Positions 1 to 6,127 of a DNA stretch of 33,799 nucleotides are shown one piece after another. The notes under the pieces are model-generated. The model saw nothing but the letters and a program-made list of their open reading frames with translations, had not been told where the DNA came from and made no database searches. Origin of the DNA: Helicobacter pylori PMSS1 (lineage in GTDB: Bacteria; Campylobacterota; Campylobacteria; Campylobacterales; Arcobacteraceae); the NCBI GenBank assembly GCA_945883785.1, contig CAMCYD010000011.1, forward strand, positions 1 to 33,799, given 5' to 3'. The translations under genes were made by a program, and so were the position numbers. Position 1 is the first letter of the stretch, and each line of letters begins with the position of its first letter.

Positions 1-37
1 CCCCTAAAATCTATAATTATTTCACTTATTTATATAT

Positions 38-1042
38 TTATTGTACCAAAATAATTGCTACTAATGGCTTAAATAAGGTGTTTGTGGAGGAAAATAGCGG
101 GGAATCTTGAAAAGATTGTTGTGAGTTTATTTCCGACAGGCTCCTAGGAAAACTTTTAAACCTAGTTCCCGTTTTTTGCGATATAAATACAAATCCTTTA
201 CTTTTTACTATCAAACAATTAAGAGCTTCTACAAGTTCATTATCTAAAAGGAAAACTAGGTTTTTTCTGATTTTTGAGTTTTGGTCTGTGATAATATAGA
301 TCTGTTTTTCAAGGTTTATATTTTGCCATTCCAATGATAGAACCTCTCCGCTTCTCCTACCTCTTAGGAGCAAAAGAAACATTGCTCGGTACTGATTATC
401 TGGTATTTCTAAAATAGCCTTATAAAGTGCCTTAGCTTTCTCCTGTTCCATATCAAAATATTTGTTTTTGTCATATTTTGGAAGTTTGAGCTCACCGATA
501 AAATTTTTTGTAATAATATCTTTTTCATGAGCTTCTTTAAAAAAAAGGGGATAACATCGATTTTATTGTGACAATATAAGAGGGTTTGTATTTTCCACCC
601 GTGAGCATTGTATCGATTATAGATTGTACATCATCTCTTACAACTTATTTGAGTTTTTCCTCTTGAGCGAATCTGGGAAATATTTTTTATAAAAGAAATG
701 ATAAATTTCAATTTTATTATCTGTAAGTGTTTTGCCAGATTTTCTTTTTTCTAAATATTCTAAAAAAGATTTATCAAAAGTGGGGTCTTCTTTGATTTTG
801 ATTGATGCCCCACTTTTTAAAGCGTTGATAAGCTCTTGTCGTTTTTCAAATGCAATGGTTGGATTAGTACGGATTGAATCGTTTGAATAGCCTACAACTT
901 GCTCCGTGTCAATCACACCTGCAACTTTTATTCTTGCGATGTATGTTTTTACTTTGGTTTTTTCATCGATTGTATAGGAAATACCAGCGAATTTTGTTTT
1001 AATTAGATTTCTTCCCACACTATGCCCCACTTTTTGCCACAC
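38..1042 (-). pseudogene. Decayed tyrosine recombinase (phage/island integrase)
   Basis: Two open stretches (638-1042 and 38-451) are parts of one integrase read on the minus strand. The first gives an N-terminal arm and the start of the core-binding domain. The stretch between them still encodes integrase-like sequence (a segment reading IKSMLSPFF, then FKEAHEKDIITKNFIGEL) but needs two frame changes, one just after codon KL near 638 and one at a run of eight A (T on the coding strand) near 538-546. The second stretch carries the first catalytic arginine in RGRRSGEVLSLEW. The later HxxR and tyrosine boxes are not recognisable in frame; only a vague KHLI-like echo remains in another frame near position 65. 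The gene starts about 100 bases from the 3' end of a tRNA gene, the usual place for an integrase of a tRNA-targeted element, so the element would extend to the left out of the window. Almost certainly non-functional. Confidence 0.85.
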
Positions 1043-1145
1043 TTTTAAAAAGTATTTGTATGAAAAAAGTATATCAAAAAAAGTAATAGGATAAAGTTTA
1101 AAGATTTTAAGATGGCTTATTTATAGTATTTGTAAGGAGTTTTAA

Positions 1146-1221
1146 TGGTGGTCGCAACAGGACTCGAACCTGTGACCCCTACCTTGTCGAGGTAATGCTC
1201 TACCAACTGAGCTATGTGACC
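1146..1221 (-). tRNA. tRNA-Val (anticodon GAC), with two odd bases
   Basis: A full cloverleaf of 76 bases including encoded CCA can be folded on the minus strand. The D-arm has GCTC/GAGC, the anticodon stem is TTACC/GGTAG, the variable region is five bases, and the T-arm is ACAGG TTCGAGT CCTGT. The anticodon loop reads TCGACAA, giving anticodon GAC for valine. Two departures from a standard tRNA are visible. Position 33, nearly always U, is C here, and the acceptor stem has an A5-C68 mismatch. The decayed integrase lies directly beyond its 3' end, so the gene is the probable attachment site of an integrated element. It may be a functional minor tRNA or a gene degrading after element traffic; a second intact tRNA-Val(GAC) elsewhere would favour the latter. 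Confidence 0.9.
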
Positions 1222-1399
1222 TATTTTACTAATCCGATAGTAAACATGGTTAAGATTATACCAAATAAAATCTTATTATTTATTGAAATTCATTTCGTGC
1301 TTAGGTAAATCCGATGAACCAAATTTTTCTCAATAAAATAGCAGTTTAAAAATACAATTAGCCAATTATTGAATTCAATACCAAATAAAATAAAAAGTA

Positions 1400-1559
1400 G
1401 AGCCACTTGCAAATTCAAAGATTTCGAGTATGAATAGTAGCAATTATTAGCTTTTCACTTTAAAAATCACTATTTACTCCCTGTAAATGGTTATTTTTAA
1501 AGTGAAAAGATGATGATTGAAACTGTTTATAATCATTTGTTTGAATTTGCAAGTGGCTC
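1400..1559. repeat. 160-bp foldback (MITE-like) element, full copy
   Basis: The ends are a perfect 20-bp inverted repeat (GAGCCACTTGCAAATTCAAA at 1400-1419, its complement at 1540-1559). An inner perfect 17-bp pair (1451-1467 with 1493-1509, containing TTTTCACTTTAAAAA) follows, so the whole unit can fold into one long hairpin. It contains no coding frame. The right 65 bases (1495-1559) occur again, base for base, at 15414-15478 beside infC. A non-coding element with long terminal inverted repeats found at more than one locus fits a MITE or a REP-like dispersed palindrome. No direct repeat flanking it is evident. Confidence 0.75.
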
Positions 1560-1573
1560 AGTAGTATTTCAAT

Positions 1574-1796
1574 TCCAGTCACTGCGAGGTATGTGAAAGT
1601 CGTCAAAAAAGTAAACTGCTTTACTTTTTTCTACTCCTTGCAGTCGTAGCCATCATCACTAAAATTAGCCTCAATCAAAGATTGAGTAATTTTAGGATTT
1701 GCAAGAGACTTGGAACCAAAAGCGATGTGCTTTAGCACCGCTGGAGGTAGTCCAAGAAGCCGACTTTATGGTGGCTATCGTGCCTCGCAATGACCA
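1574..1796. repeat. Dispersed inverted-repeat element with internal hairpins
   Basis: The ends resemble each other in inverse orientation: GTCACTGCGAGGTATG near 1579 and CGTGCCTCGCAATGAC near 1779, 13 of 16 bases pairing. Inside are further hairpins: 1605-1615 with 1620-1630 (11 bp), 1659-1676 with 1680-1695 (16 bp with a two-base bulge), and an imperfect one near 1721-1742. The motif GTCATTGCGAGG is, to my knowledge, a common core of intergenic repeats in many bacterial genomes. The right end abuts the truncated transposase, so its arrival or a deletion next to it may have cut the IS. Confidence 0.55.
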
Positions 1797-1819
1797 AATT
1801 TAACATATTACTATCTTTT

Positions 1820-2308
1820 TTAAATGGTATAAAAGTTCTCTTGAGTGTTAATAAGATTAAGAATTTCCACTTGAGTAAGTAATGCATCAAAAGAAAATAT
1901 CTGACCTTTTGCGTAAAATGTTTTATCTTGTAGGATAGTTTTCATAGCTGGTATCTCAGATTTTTTATTCTTATCAAGCATTTGATGACCTACTACAATC
2001 TTTTTATCTTTATCAAGTATATTAAATAGAGCTTTGTGTGATTCTTCAACATATTGACCATTCATGTCACTACCATTAAGCCATTTACCATCAACTGCTA
2101 AATTCTCATAGGTAGAGTAATTTTTAAAAAACTTTCTAAAAATGAACTCTAAAACAATATTGTCAACATTTGCTAAAATCTTATGAAAGGTAGAAAATGA
2201 TGGCACTTTCACATTTCTTTTATCAAATAAATATCCATTAAGAAGCCTATAAAATAGGGACTTAATAGAAATTATATCAACAAATATTTGAGGTAAAATT
2301 ATGATATA
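1820..2308 (-). pseudogene. ISAs1-family transposase fragment
   Basis: Codons read from an in-frame stop near 2309 down to a stop at 1820 give about 160 residues resembling the middle of ISAs1-family (H-repeat) DDE transposases. The recognisable run is VPSFSTFHKIL, then AVDGKWLNGS with the first catalytic aspartate, HKALFNILDK, VVGHQMLDKNKKSEIPAMKTIL and FDALLTQVEILNLI with the second aspartate. The N-terminal DDE_Tnp_1-associated part is short and the C-terminal half with the catalytic glutamate is absent. A GTG at 2212 could start a 130-residue frame, but there is no reason to think it is translated. It sits inside the pair of 17-bp inverted repeats and is dead as a transposase. Confidence 0.85.
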
Positions 2309-2502
2309 TTATTGAAAAAAGAGGTTCAAAATATTATTAAAATAAGTGGAAAGTGATAGAAAATTATGAAACTTACTTTTTGCTTATGGGGTTTTGAAAA
2401 GTTTCATCGGATTTACCTATTTAATTTAGAGTTTGAATTGCTATAGGGATACTCTTAAGGTTGGTTATTATAAAATAAATTATCAAAATTTGGAGAAAAT
2501 AA

Positions 2503-2859
2503 ATGGGATTAGATGTATATAATCAACAAGCGGCAGTAACAGAAGATCCGTATATGCTTATACTTAAGCTATATGAAGGGCTTCTAAAGTATCTATCGTT
2601 CGTTAGAGATGCTATAGAGAATGATAATATAGAAGAGAAATTTAAGTATATAAATAAATCAATAGCGATATTTGATGAGCTTCGGAATATACTAGATTTT
2701 GAGGGTGGAGATGTTGCTTATTACCTTGACGGATTGTATCTTTACCAAATAGAAACGTTGTTTAGTTCTGGTATTAATAATAATGTATCTTCAGTAGAGC
2801 AAGTTACAAAAGTTGTAAAAGGACTTATAGAAGCATGGAAAGAAGAAACAGGTCTTTAG
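2503..2859 (+). CDS. fliS: Flagellar export chaperone FliS
   Basis: The 118-residue product matches FliS in length and pattern: an N-terminal segment with YNQQAAVTEDPYMLILKLYEGLLKYL, the I-N-K-S-I-AIFDELRNILDFEGG helix, and the AYYLDGLYLYQIETLF segment. FliS is a cytoplasmic four-helix chaperone that binds the C-terminus of flagellin and keeps it unpolymerised until export by the flagellar type III apparatus. A strong ribosome site (GGAG, seven bases before ATG) fixes the start. The next gene overlaps its end by 25 bases. In this phylum fliS usually follows fliD; here the upstream DNA is the IS remnant and tRNA, so the operon has probably been split by rearrangement, or fliD lies elsewhere. 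The chaperone role comes from the family. Confidence 0.92.
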   Translation: MGLDVYNQQAAVTEDPYMLILKLYEGLLKYLSFVRDAIENDNIEEKFKYINKSIAIFDELRNILDFEGGDVAYYLDGLYLYQIETLFSSGINNNVSSVEQVTKVVKGLIEAWKEETGL

Positions 2860-3101
2860 AAGCCTTAGATAAGCTCTATTACATAGATTCACTTGATGAG
2901 TACAACAAAGCTTCATCTCTGGAGTTTTGGGCAATACAGTATTTGGATAAAAGCTTTGAAGAAAGTTTTGATTTAGAGTTGCAAGATCTCAAAAAACTTG
3001 CTGAACTTTTCTATAAAAATATTATTTTTTTAAAACAGCATACACAATATATTAAGCAACAACTTGAAAATCACGAAAATATAAAGAAGTTTTTAAGTTA
3101 A
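2835..3101 (+). CDS. Small helical protein downstream of fliS (possible FliT-like chaperone)
   Basis: An 88-residue, highly charged frame with no signal peptide or membrane segment; it looks wholly alpha-helical. It starts at an ATG 25 bases inside the end of fliS in another frame, so it is probably translated by coupling to fliS. Genes immediately after fliS in many bacteria encode small helical chaperones such as FliT, which bind FliD. Position and size suggest an analogous role here, but no conserved FliT motif can be recognised by eye. Ending at 3101, it is followed by the remnant of a repeated gene. Function unproven. Confidence 0.6.
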   Translation: MERRNRSLEALDKLYYIDSLDEYNKASSLEFWAIQYLDKSFEESFDLELQDLKKLAELFYKNIIFLKQHTQYIKQQLENHENIKKFLS

Positions 3102-3127
3102 TAGCCTCTGTCTTTCTCCAATCTAAG

Positions 3128-3189
3128 ATAACTTTTTTGATTTAAAACAAAACTATGATTTCCAAAAAAGTGAACCTATTTATGCTTGA
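3128..3189 (+). pseudogene. 3' remnant of the repeated MQISSIQSN-type gene family
   Basis: These 62 bases differ at only two positions from the last 62 bases of the paralogue at 5588-6094, and encode the same tail (FFDLKQNYDFQKSEPIYA, stop). No upstream part of a paralogue is present; the homology begins abruptly 27 bases after the end of the small gene behind fliS. It shows that at least one more paralogue once stood here and was lost by deletion or recombination between family members. Confidence 0.85.
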
Positions 3190-3209
3190 TAAATTTTATC
3201 AAGCATAAA
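3179..3209. terminator. Convergent hairpin terminator containing the remnant's stop codon
   Basis: TTTATGCTTGATAAA at 3179-3193 is followed after one base by its perfect complement at 3195-3209. The left arm includes the last codons and stop of the remnant. The hairpin sits just beyond the end of the minus-strand gene at 3223, so it can serve as terminator for transcription from both sides. The same arm sequence recurs at 4989-5024. Confidence 0.65.
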
Positions 3210-3222
3210 CTATTTTAATTTT

Positions 3223-3618
3223 CTATTTCACATAAAGCTGGTCTTTGAGAGTAGAATAATCTTTCACATACAAAGTACCACTTTCAAGATTTTTTGTATC
3301 AGTTCCTTCAAACCAATATCGAGTACCAACGAGAATTTTATTGTTCATTTGTACATTTGGTTGTTTACCATAACCAAACATATCAACTTTAACGGTTATT
3401 TTACCGCCACCATGATCATATACAGTTGTATTTTTATTTGAAACATTTTCAAAATCAGTATTCTTTCCATATTTTGTAGATGATATTTCATAAATATCCC
3501 AACAATAAGATTTTGGAGCTGGTCCACTGCCTGGAAATTGTCGTTTGAGTACACACTGTCCCACAGCACTACTTGATAAGATAGCAATACCTACCAAACC
3601 TAATATAAATCTTCGCAT
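3223..3618 (-). CDS. Small exported protein, copy 1
   Basis: A 131-residue protein with a clear N-terminal signal peptide (MRRF, hydrophobic core LGLVGIAILSSS, probable signal peptidase I cleavage near AVG-Q), so it is predicted to be periplasmic or secreted. The mature part begins with a two-cysteine motif, CVLKRQFPGSGPAPKSYCW, that is almost identical in the second copy at 5033-5494. The rest is polar and looks rich in beta strand, with a conserved FGYGKQPNVQMN stretch and an LYVK end. The start is supported by GGAG six bases upstream. It is transcribed away from a + strand paralogue across a shared intergenic region with a run of eight C. I do not recognise the family. The pair of close cysteines probably forms a disulfide. 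Confidence 0.75.
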   Translation of the reverse strand: MRRFILGLVGIAILSSSAVGQCVLKRQFPGSGPAPKSYCWDIYEISSTKYGKNTDFENVSNKNTTVYDHGGGKITVKVDMFGYGKQPNVQMNNKILVGTRYWFEGTDTKNLESGTLYVKDYSTLKDQLYVK

Positions 3619-3656
3619 AAATTTCTCCTTTTTTTATAAAACTAATACAATTTTAG

Positions 3657-3685
3657 CCCCCCCCTAACTTATTTTTTGATAAAAT
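3657..3685. promoter_or_regulatory. Divergent promoter region with C8 tract
   Basis: A run of eight C (3657-3664) lies upstream of an extended -10 box TGATAAAAT (3677-3685) preceded by six T, a form typical of sigma-70 promoters in this phylum. Counting 17 bases up from TAAAAT places the -35 position inside the C run. On the other strand the G run is followed by CTAAAAT, a possible -10 for the exported-protein gene. Changes in tract length could alter expression of either gene. The matching region of the second unit has only seven C. Confidence 0.5.
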
Positions 3686-3712
3686 CAACAAAATTAAACT
3701 TAAGGATAACAA

Positions 3713-4339
3713 ATGCAAATCTCAAGTATTCAATCAAATCCCTATATAACTGCTACAACAAGCTCTACGACCAATAAAAGCGAATCAAACTATAGTAAGC
3801 TATCAATAGACGAAATGCAAAAAATACCTTTTGACGAATTTAAAAATAATCTTGAGGAGATAGAAACTAGATATCAAACTATACAAGAAGAAGAGTGGGC
3901 TAATATGACTGATAAGAAAGTAGATATAATTAGAAGTCTCTCGGTGCTTAATGATAAAATTAATTTAGCAAGCAACTTTGTAACTGACAATAAAACTTTT
4001 AATAAAGCTACTTTTGAAGCAATAAATAATATTCAGCCAGATAAACAATGTTGTTTTTTGGATGAAGTTTTACATAATATGGCTGATTATGCTGGTGGGA
4101 AAAATATCCAAGCGAGTTTTATGGTTGGGGATAATATTCATGTGACAGAAGCTTTAACAAAACAACAAAGAAATAACATCAATTTTGATGATTTTATCTC
4201 TAAAATGTTATCAAATTTTGGAAATGATGTAGCGACATCAGGTGGAAGTGTCAAACAGCAATATCAAGGGATAGTTGATGGCTATAGCTTACTGAAACAA
4301 AACTATGATTTACAGAAAAGCGAGCCTATTTATGCTTGA
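3713..4339 (+). CDS. Repeated-family protein A (unknown function)
   Basis: A 208-residue protein, first of four paralogues. It has a fixed N-terminus (MQISSIQSNPYITA), a variable acidic helical middle, and a long conserved C-terminal half: DYAGGKN, ASFMVGD, LTKQQ, INFDDFISKMLSNFG, SGGSVKQQYQGIVDGYSLLKQNYD and the tail SEPIYA. There is no signal peptide or membrane segment. AAGGAT lies seven bases before the ATG. Gene B follows after 33 bases, presumably in the same transcript. I do not recognise the family. Lack of a Sec signal, the serine/asparagine-rich start and proximity to fliS would fit a substrate of the flagellar export apparatus, but that is only a guess from context. Confidence 0.8.
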   Translation: MQISSIQSNPYITATTSSTTNKSESNYSKLSIDEMQKIPFDEFKNNLEEIETRYQTIQEEEWANMTDKKVDIIRSLSVLNDKINLASNFVTDNKTFNKATFEAINNIQPDKQCCFLDEVLHNMADYAGGKNIQASFMVGDNIHVTEALTKQQRNNINFDDFISKMLSNFGNDVATSGGSVKQQYQGIVDGYSLLKQNYDLQKSEPIYA

Positions 4340-4372
4340 AACAAGTAACACAATTTAATTTAAGGATAACAA

Positions 4373-4999
4373 ATGCAAATCTCAAGTATTCAATCAAATC
4401 CGTATATAACTGCCACATCAAATTCTAATAAAAATAGTACAAGTAATGACAAAATAGTTGATTATAGTAATTTAAAAAACTTAGATGAACTAAAATCATT
4501 ATCTTATAAAGAAGTTAAGTCAAATTATGATGAGATACAAATAAGTGTAGATAAAATGTTGCAGACTTTACAAGAAAAAGAAGGTATGGAAGTAGCATCT
4601 TATGCCATGGATGTACTTAGCATTATTAAATCTCCATTATCAAAAAACGAAAGTGCAAATGAAGCTGTTTTCAATACGGCATCTCAGATGGGTAATAGAA
4701 TAGAAAGAAATGTATTCATGGATGAACTTCATCATAATATTGCTGATTATGCTGGTGGTAAAAAAGTTGAAGCTAGTTTTATGATTGGGGATAATGTCCA
4801 TGTGATTGAACCTTTAACAAAACAACAAATGAACGGTATAAATTTTGATGATTTTTTATCAACAATGTTATCAAACTTTGGAAACGATGTCTCTACATCA
4901 GGTGGAAGTGTCAAGCAACAATATCAAGGGATAGTTGATGGGTATAGTTTACTGAAACAAAACTATGATTTCCAAAAGAGTGAACCTATTTATGCTTGA
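4373..4999 (+). CDS. Repeated-family protein B (unknown function)
   Basis: 208 residues. The first 15 codons and the preceding ribosome site (TTTAAGGATAACAA) are nearly identical in DNA to gene A, the middle (about residues 20-110) is clearly different, and the C-terminal 90 residues are again close to A, ending DFQKSEPIYA. This pattern of fixed ends around a changing core suggests duplication followed by divergence of the core, with ends kept alike by recombination or selection. The stop codon lies in the left arm of a terminator hairpin. Confidence 0.8.
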   Translation: MQISSIQSNPYITATSNSNKNSTSNDKIVDYSNLKNLDELKSLSYKEVKSNYDEIQISVDKMLQTLQEKEGMEVASYAMDVLSIIKSPLSKNESANEAVFNTASQMGNRIERNVFMDELHHNIADYAGGKKVEASFMIGDNVHVIEPLTKQQMNGINFDDFLSTMLSNFGNDVSTSGGSVKQQYQGIVDGYSLLKQNYDFQKSEPIYA

Positions 5000-5024
5000 T
5001 AAAACAAAATTTATCAAGCATAAA
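4989..5024. terminator. Convergent hairpin terminator, second unit
   Basis: TTTATGCTTGATAAA (4989-5003), loop ACAAAA, then its perfect complement (5010-5024): a 15-bp stem. The left arm is the 3' end of gene B including its TGA. It lies between the convergent ends of gene B and exported-protein copy 2, exactly as the hairpin at 3179-3209 does in the first unit. Confidence 0.7.
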
Positions 5025-5032
5025 TACTAAAA

Positions 5033-5494
5033 TTATTTTATATAAAGTCTATCTTTTACGGTAGTATATTCCTTAACTTCTAGCCAACCTTGTGCTGAAG
5101 AAGTATTTTGAGGGACAACAAATGTGTATCTGTACCCAATAATAATTTTATATTGATTTTGTAAAGGTATAGTTGAAACAAGTAATCCGTATCTATAATT
5201 CATCTGAACTTCTGGCTATTTTCCATATCCATAAACATCAACATATGCAAGAAAAACATTTTTATAATTACTAGCATAATACAAATCCGCTTCATGATTT
5301 TTATCTGTAACGGTCTTATTGGTTTGATCTGTTGCTTCATATCCAGCATTATTTGATTTTACTGCTACAACATCCCAACAATATGCTTTCGGAGCTGGTC
5401 CACTTCCTGGAAATTGTCGTTTCGGCACACATTGAGCCACTAAACTACTTGATAAGATACCAACACTTATCAAACCCGATATAAATCTTTGCAT
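5033..5494 (-). pseudogene. Small exported protein, copy 2, interrupted by one amber codon
   Basis: The ATG at 5494 (GGAG six bases upstream) opens a frame with a signal peptide (RFISGLISVGILSSSLVA) and the family motif CVPKRQFPGSGPAPKAYCW. A TAG at 5216-5218 ends it after 92 residues, directly after GYGK. Copy 1 has CAA (Gln) at this exact place. Beyond the TAG the frame stays open and homologous for another 60 codons, with PEVQMN, then IIIGYRYTF, then EVKEYTTVKDRLYIK, and stops at 5033 like copy 1. A full product would be 153 residues. It is either a recently killed copy or a gene expressed by suppression. The absence of other damage favours a recent nonsense mutation. Confidence 0.8.
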
Positions 5495-5531
5495 AATTTC
5501 TCCTTTTTTTATCAAACTAAGATAATTTTAG

Positions 5532-5559
5532 CCCCCCCTAACTTATTTTTTGATAAAAT
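5532..5559. promoter_or_regulatory. Divergent promoter region with C7 tract
   Basis: Duplicate of the region at 3657-3685: seven C (5532-5538), then TAACTTATTTTT and the extended -10 box TGATAAAAT (5551-5559), upstream of gene C and, on the other strand, of exported-protein copy 2. The tract is one C shorter than in the first unit while the bases around it are the same, which fits slipped-strand change of the run. Confidence 0.5.
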
Positions 5560-5587
5560 CAACGAAATTTAGTTTAAGGTTGAAATT

Positions 5588-6094
5588 ATGACTATCTCAA
5601 ATTCGTTTCAAACATATCAGGCAAGCCCTATACAAAATAAACCAGAAACTCCACCAGAAGATATTTCTAAAGTGGAAGGCAATGAACAAAATAGAAAGAA
5701 TTTAATGGAACATTTATCAGATATTTTCCCACCTACAGCAATCAAAGCCATAGAAGAAAGTACAAAAGATATGACATTTATTGATGCTTTAATCTTTACT
5801 GATCAATTATTAATGACCCTTTCTGATTATAGTGCAGGGAAAGCGATAAATTCTCCTTATATGGTTGGAGATGGGTTTGATGGGAAACCAATCCACACCG
5901 ATAAACTTATCACAAAAAATGAAGCAAAGAATATAAATTTCGATGATTTTTTAACAAAAGCTTTAAAATCTTTTGAAGATGGTATGAATAGCTCAAAAGG
6001 TGAAGTGCAAGATAGTTATGTGAGTCTTTACAATAACTTTTTTGATTTAAAACAAAGCTATGATTTACAAAAAAGTGAACCTATTTATGCTTGA
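5588..6094 (+). CDS. Repeated-family protein C, divergent shorter member
   Basis: 168 residues. It has its own N-terminus (MTISNSFQTYQAS) rather than MQISSIQSN, and a proline-rich stretch (KPETPPEDI) near residue 20, but the C-terminal half follows the family: SDYSAGK, SPYMVGD, NINFDDFLTKALKSF and the tail DLQKSEPIYA. Its core (PPTAIKAIEESTKD) is unlike A, B or D. The ribosome site is the weaker AAGGTTGAAATT. It stands first after the divergent promoter, the position gene A has in the first unit. Probably the oldest split in the family; its 3' end is the closest match to the remnant at 3128-3189. Confidence 0.78.
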   Translation: MTISNSFQTYQASPIQNKPETPPEDISKVEGNEQNRKNLMEHLSDIFPPTAIKAIEESTKDMTFIDALIFTDQLLMTLSDYSAGKAINSPYMVGDGFDGKPIHTDKLITKNEAKNINFDDFLTKALKSFEDGMNSSKGEVQDSYVSLYNNFFDLKQSYDLQKSEPIYA

Positions 6095-6127
6095 AACAAT
6101 CAGCACAATTTAATTTAAGGATAACAA

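Larger units (their letters stand above)
1222..1819. other. Gene-free stretch between tRNA-Val and transposase remnant
   Basis: No credible coding frame is present. The stretch holds the left inverted repeat of the IS remnant, two copies of the short motif ATACCAAATAAAAT (1258-1271 and 1378-1391, same orientation), a 160-base foldback element and a second inverted-repeat element with internal hairpins. All are described separately. Confidence 0.7.
1302..2419. mobile_element. Insertion sequence remnant (ISAs1-like) with nested elements
   Basis: The 17 bases at 1302-1318 (TAGGTAAATCCGATGAA) recur as an exact inverted copy at 2403-2419, bounding 1118 bases. Inside, at the right, is a minus-strand transposase fragment of the ISAs1 / H-repeat type, with its N-terminal side toward the right repeat as expected for an IS. 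The left half, where the transposase C-terminus should be, is occupied by two foldback elements (1400-1559 and 1574-1796). No target-site duplication is obvious next to the repeats. The best reading is an old IS copy interrupted and partly deleted by later insertions. That the repeats are the termini of this IS is inferred from position and symmetry, not from a known terminal sequence. Confidence 0.65.

Noticed and set aside
1400-1800. CRISPR array
   Set aside because: The repeats are inverted foldbacks, not evenly spaced direct repeats with spacers; no cas genes in the window.
3396-3587. Alternative 63-residue minus frame inside exported-protein copy 1
   Set aside because: It lies wholly within the better supported frame with signal peptide and a paralogue; no ribosome site.
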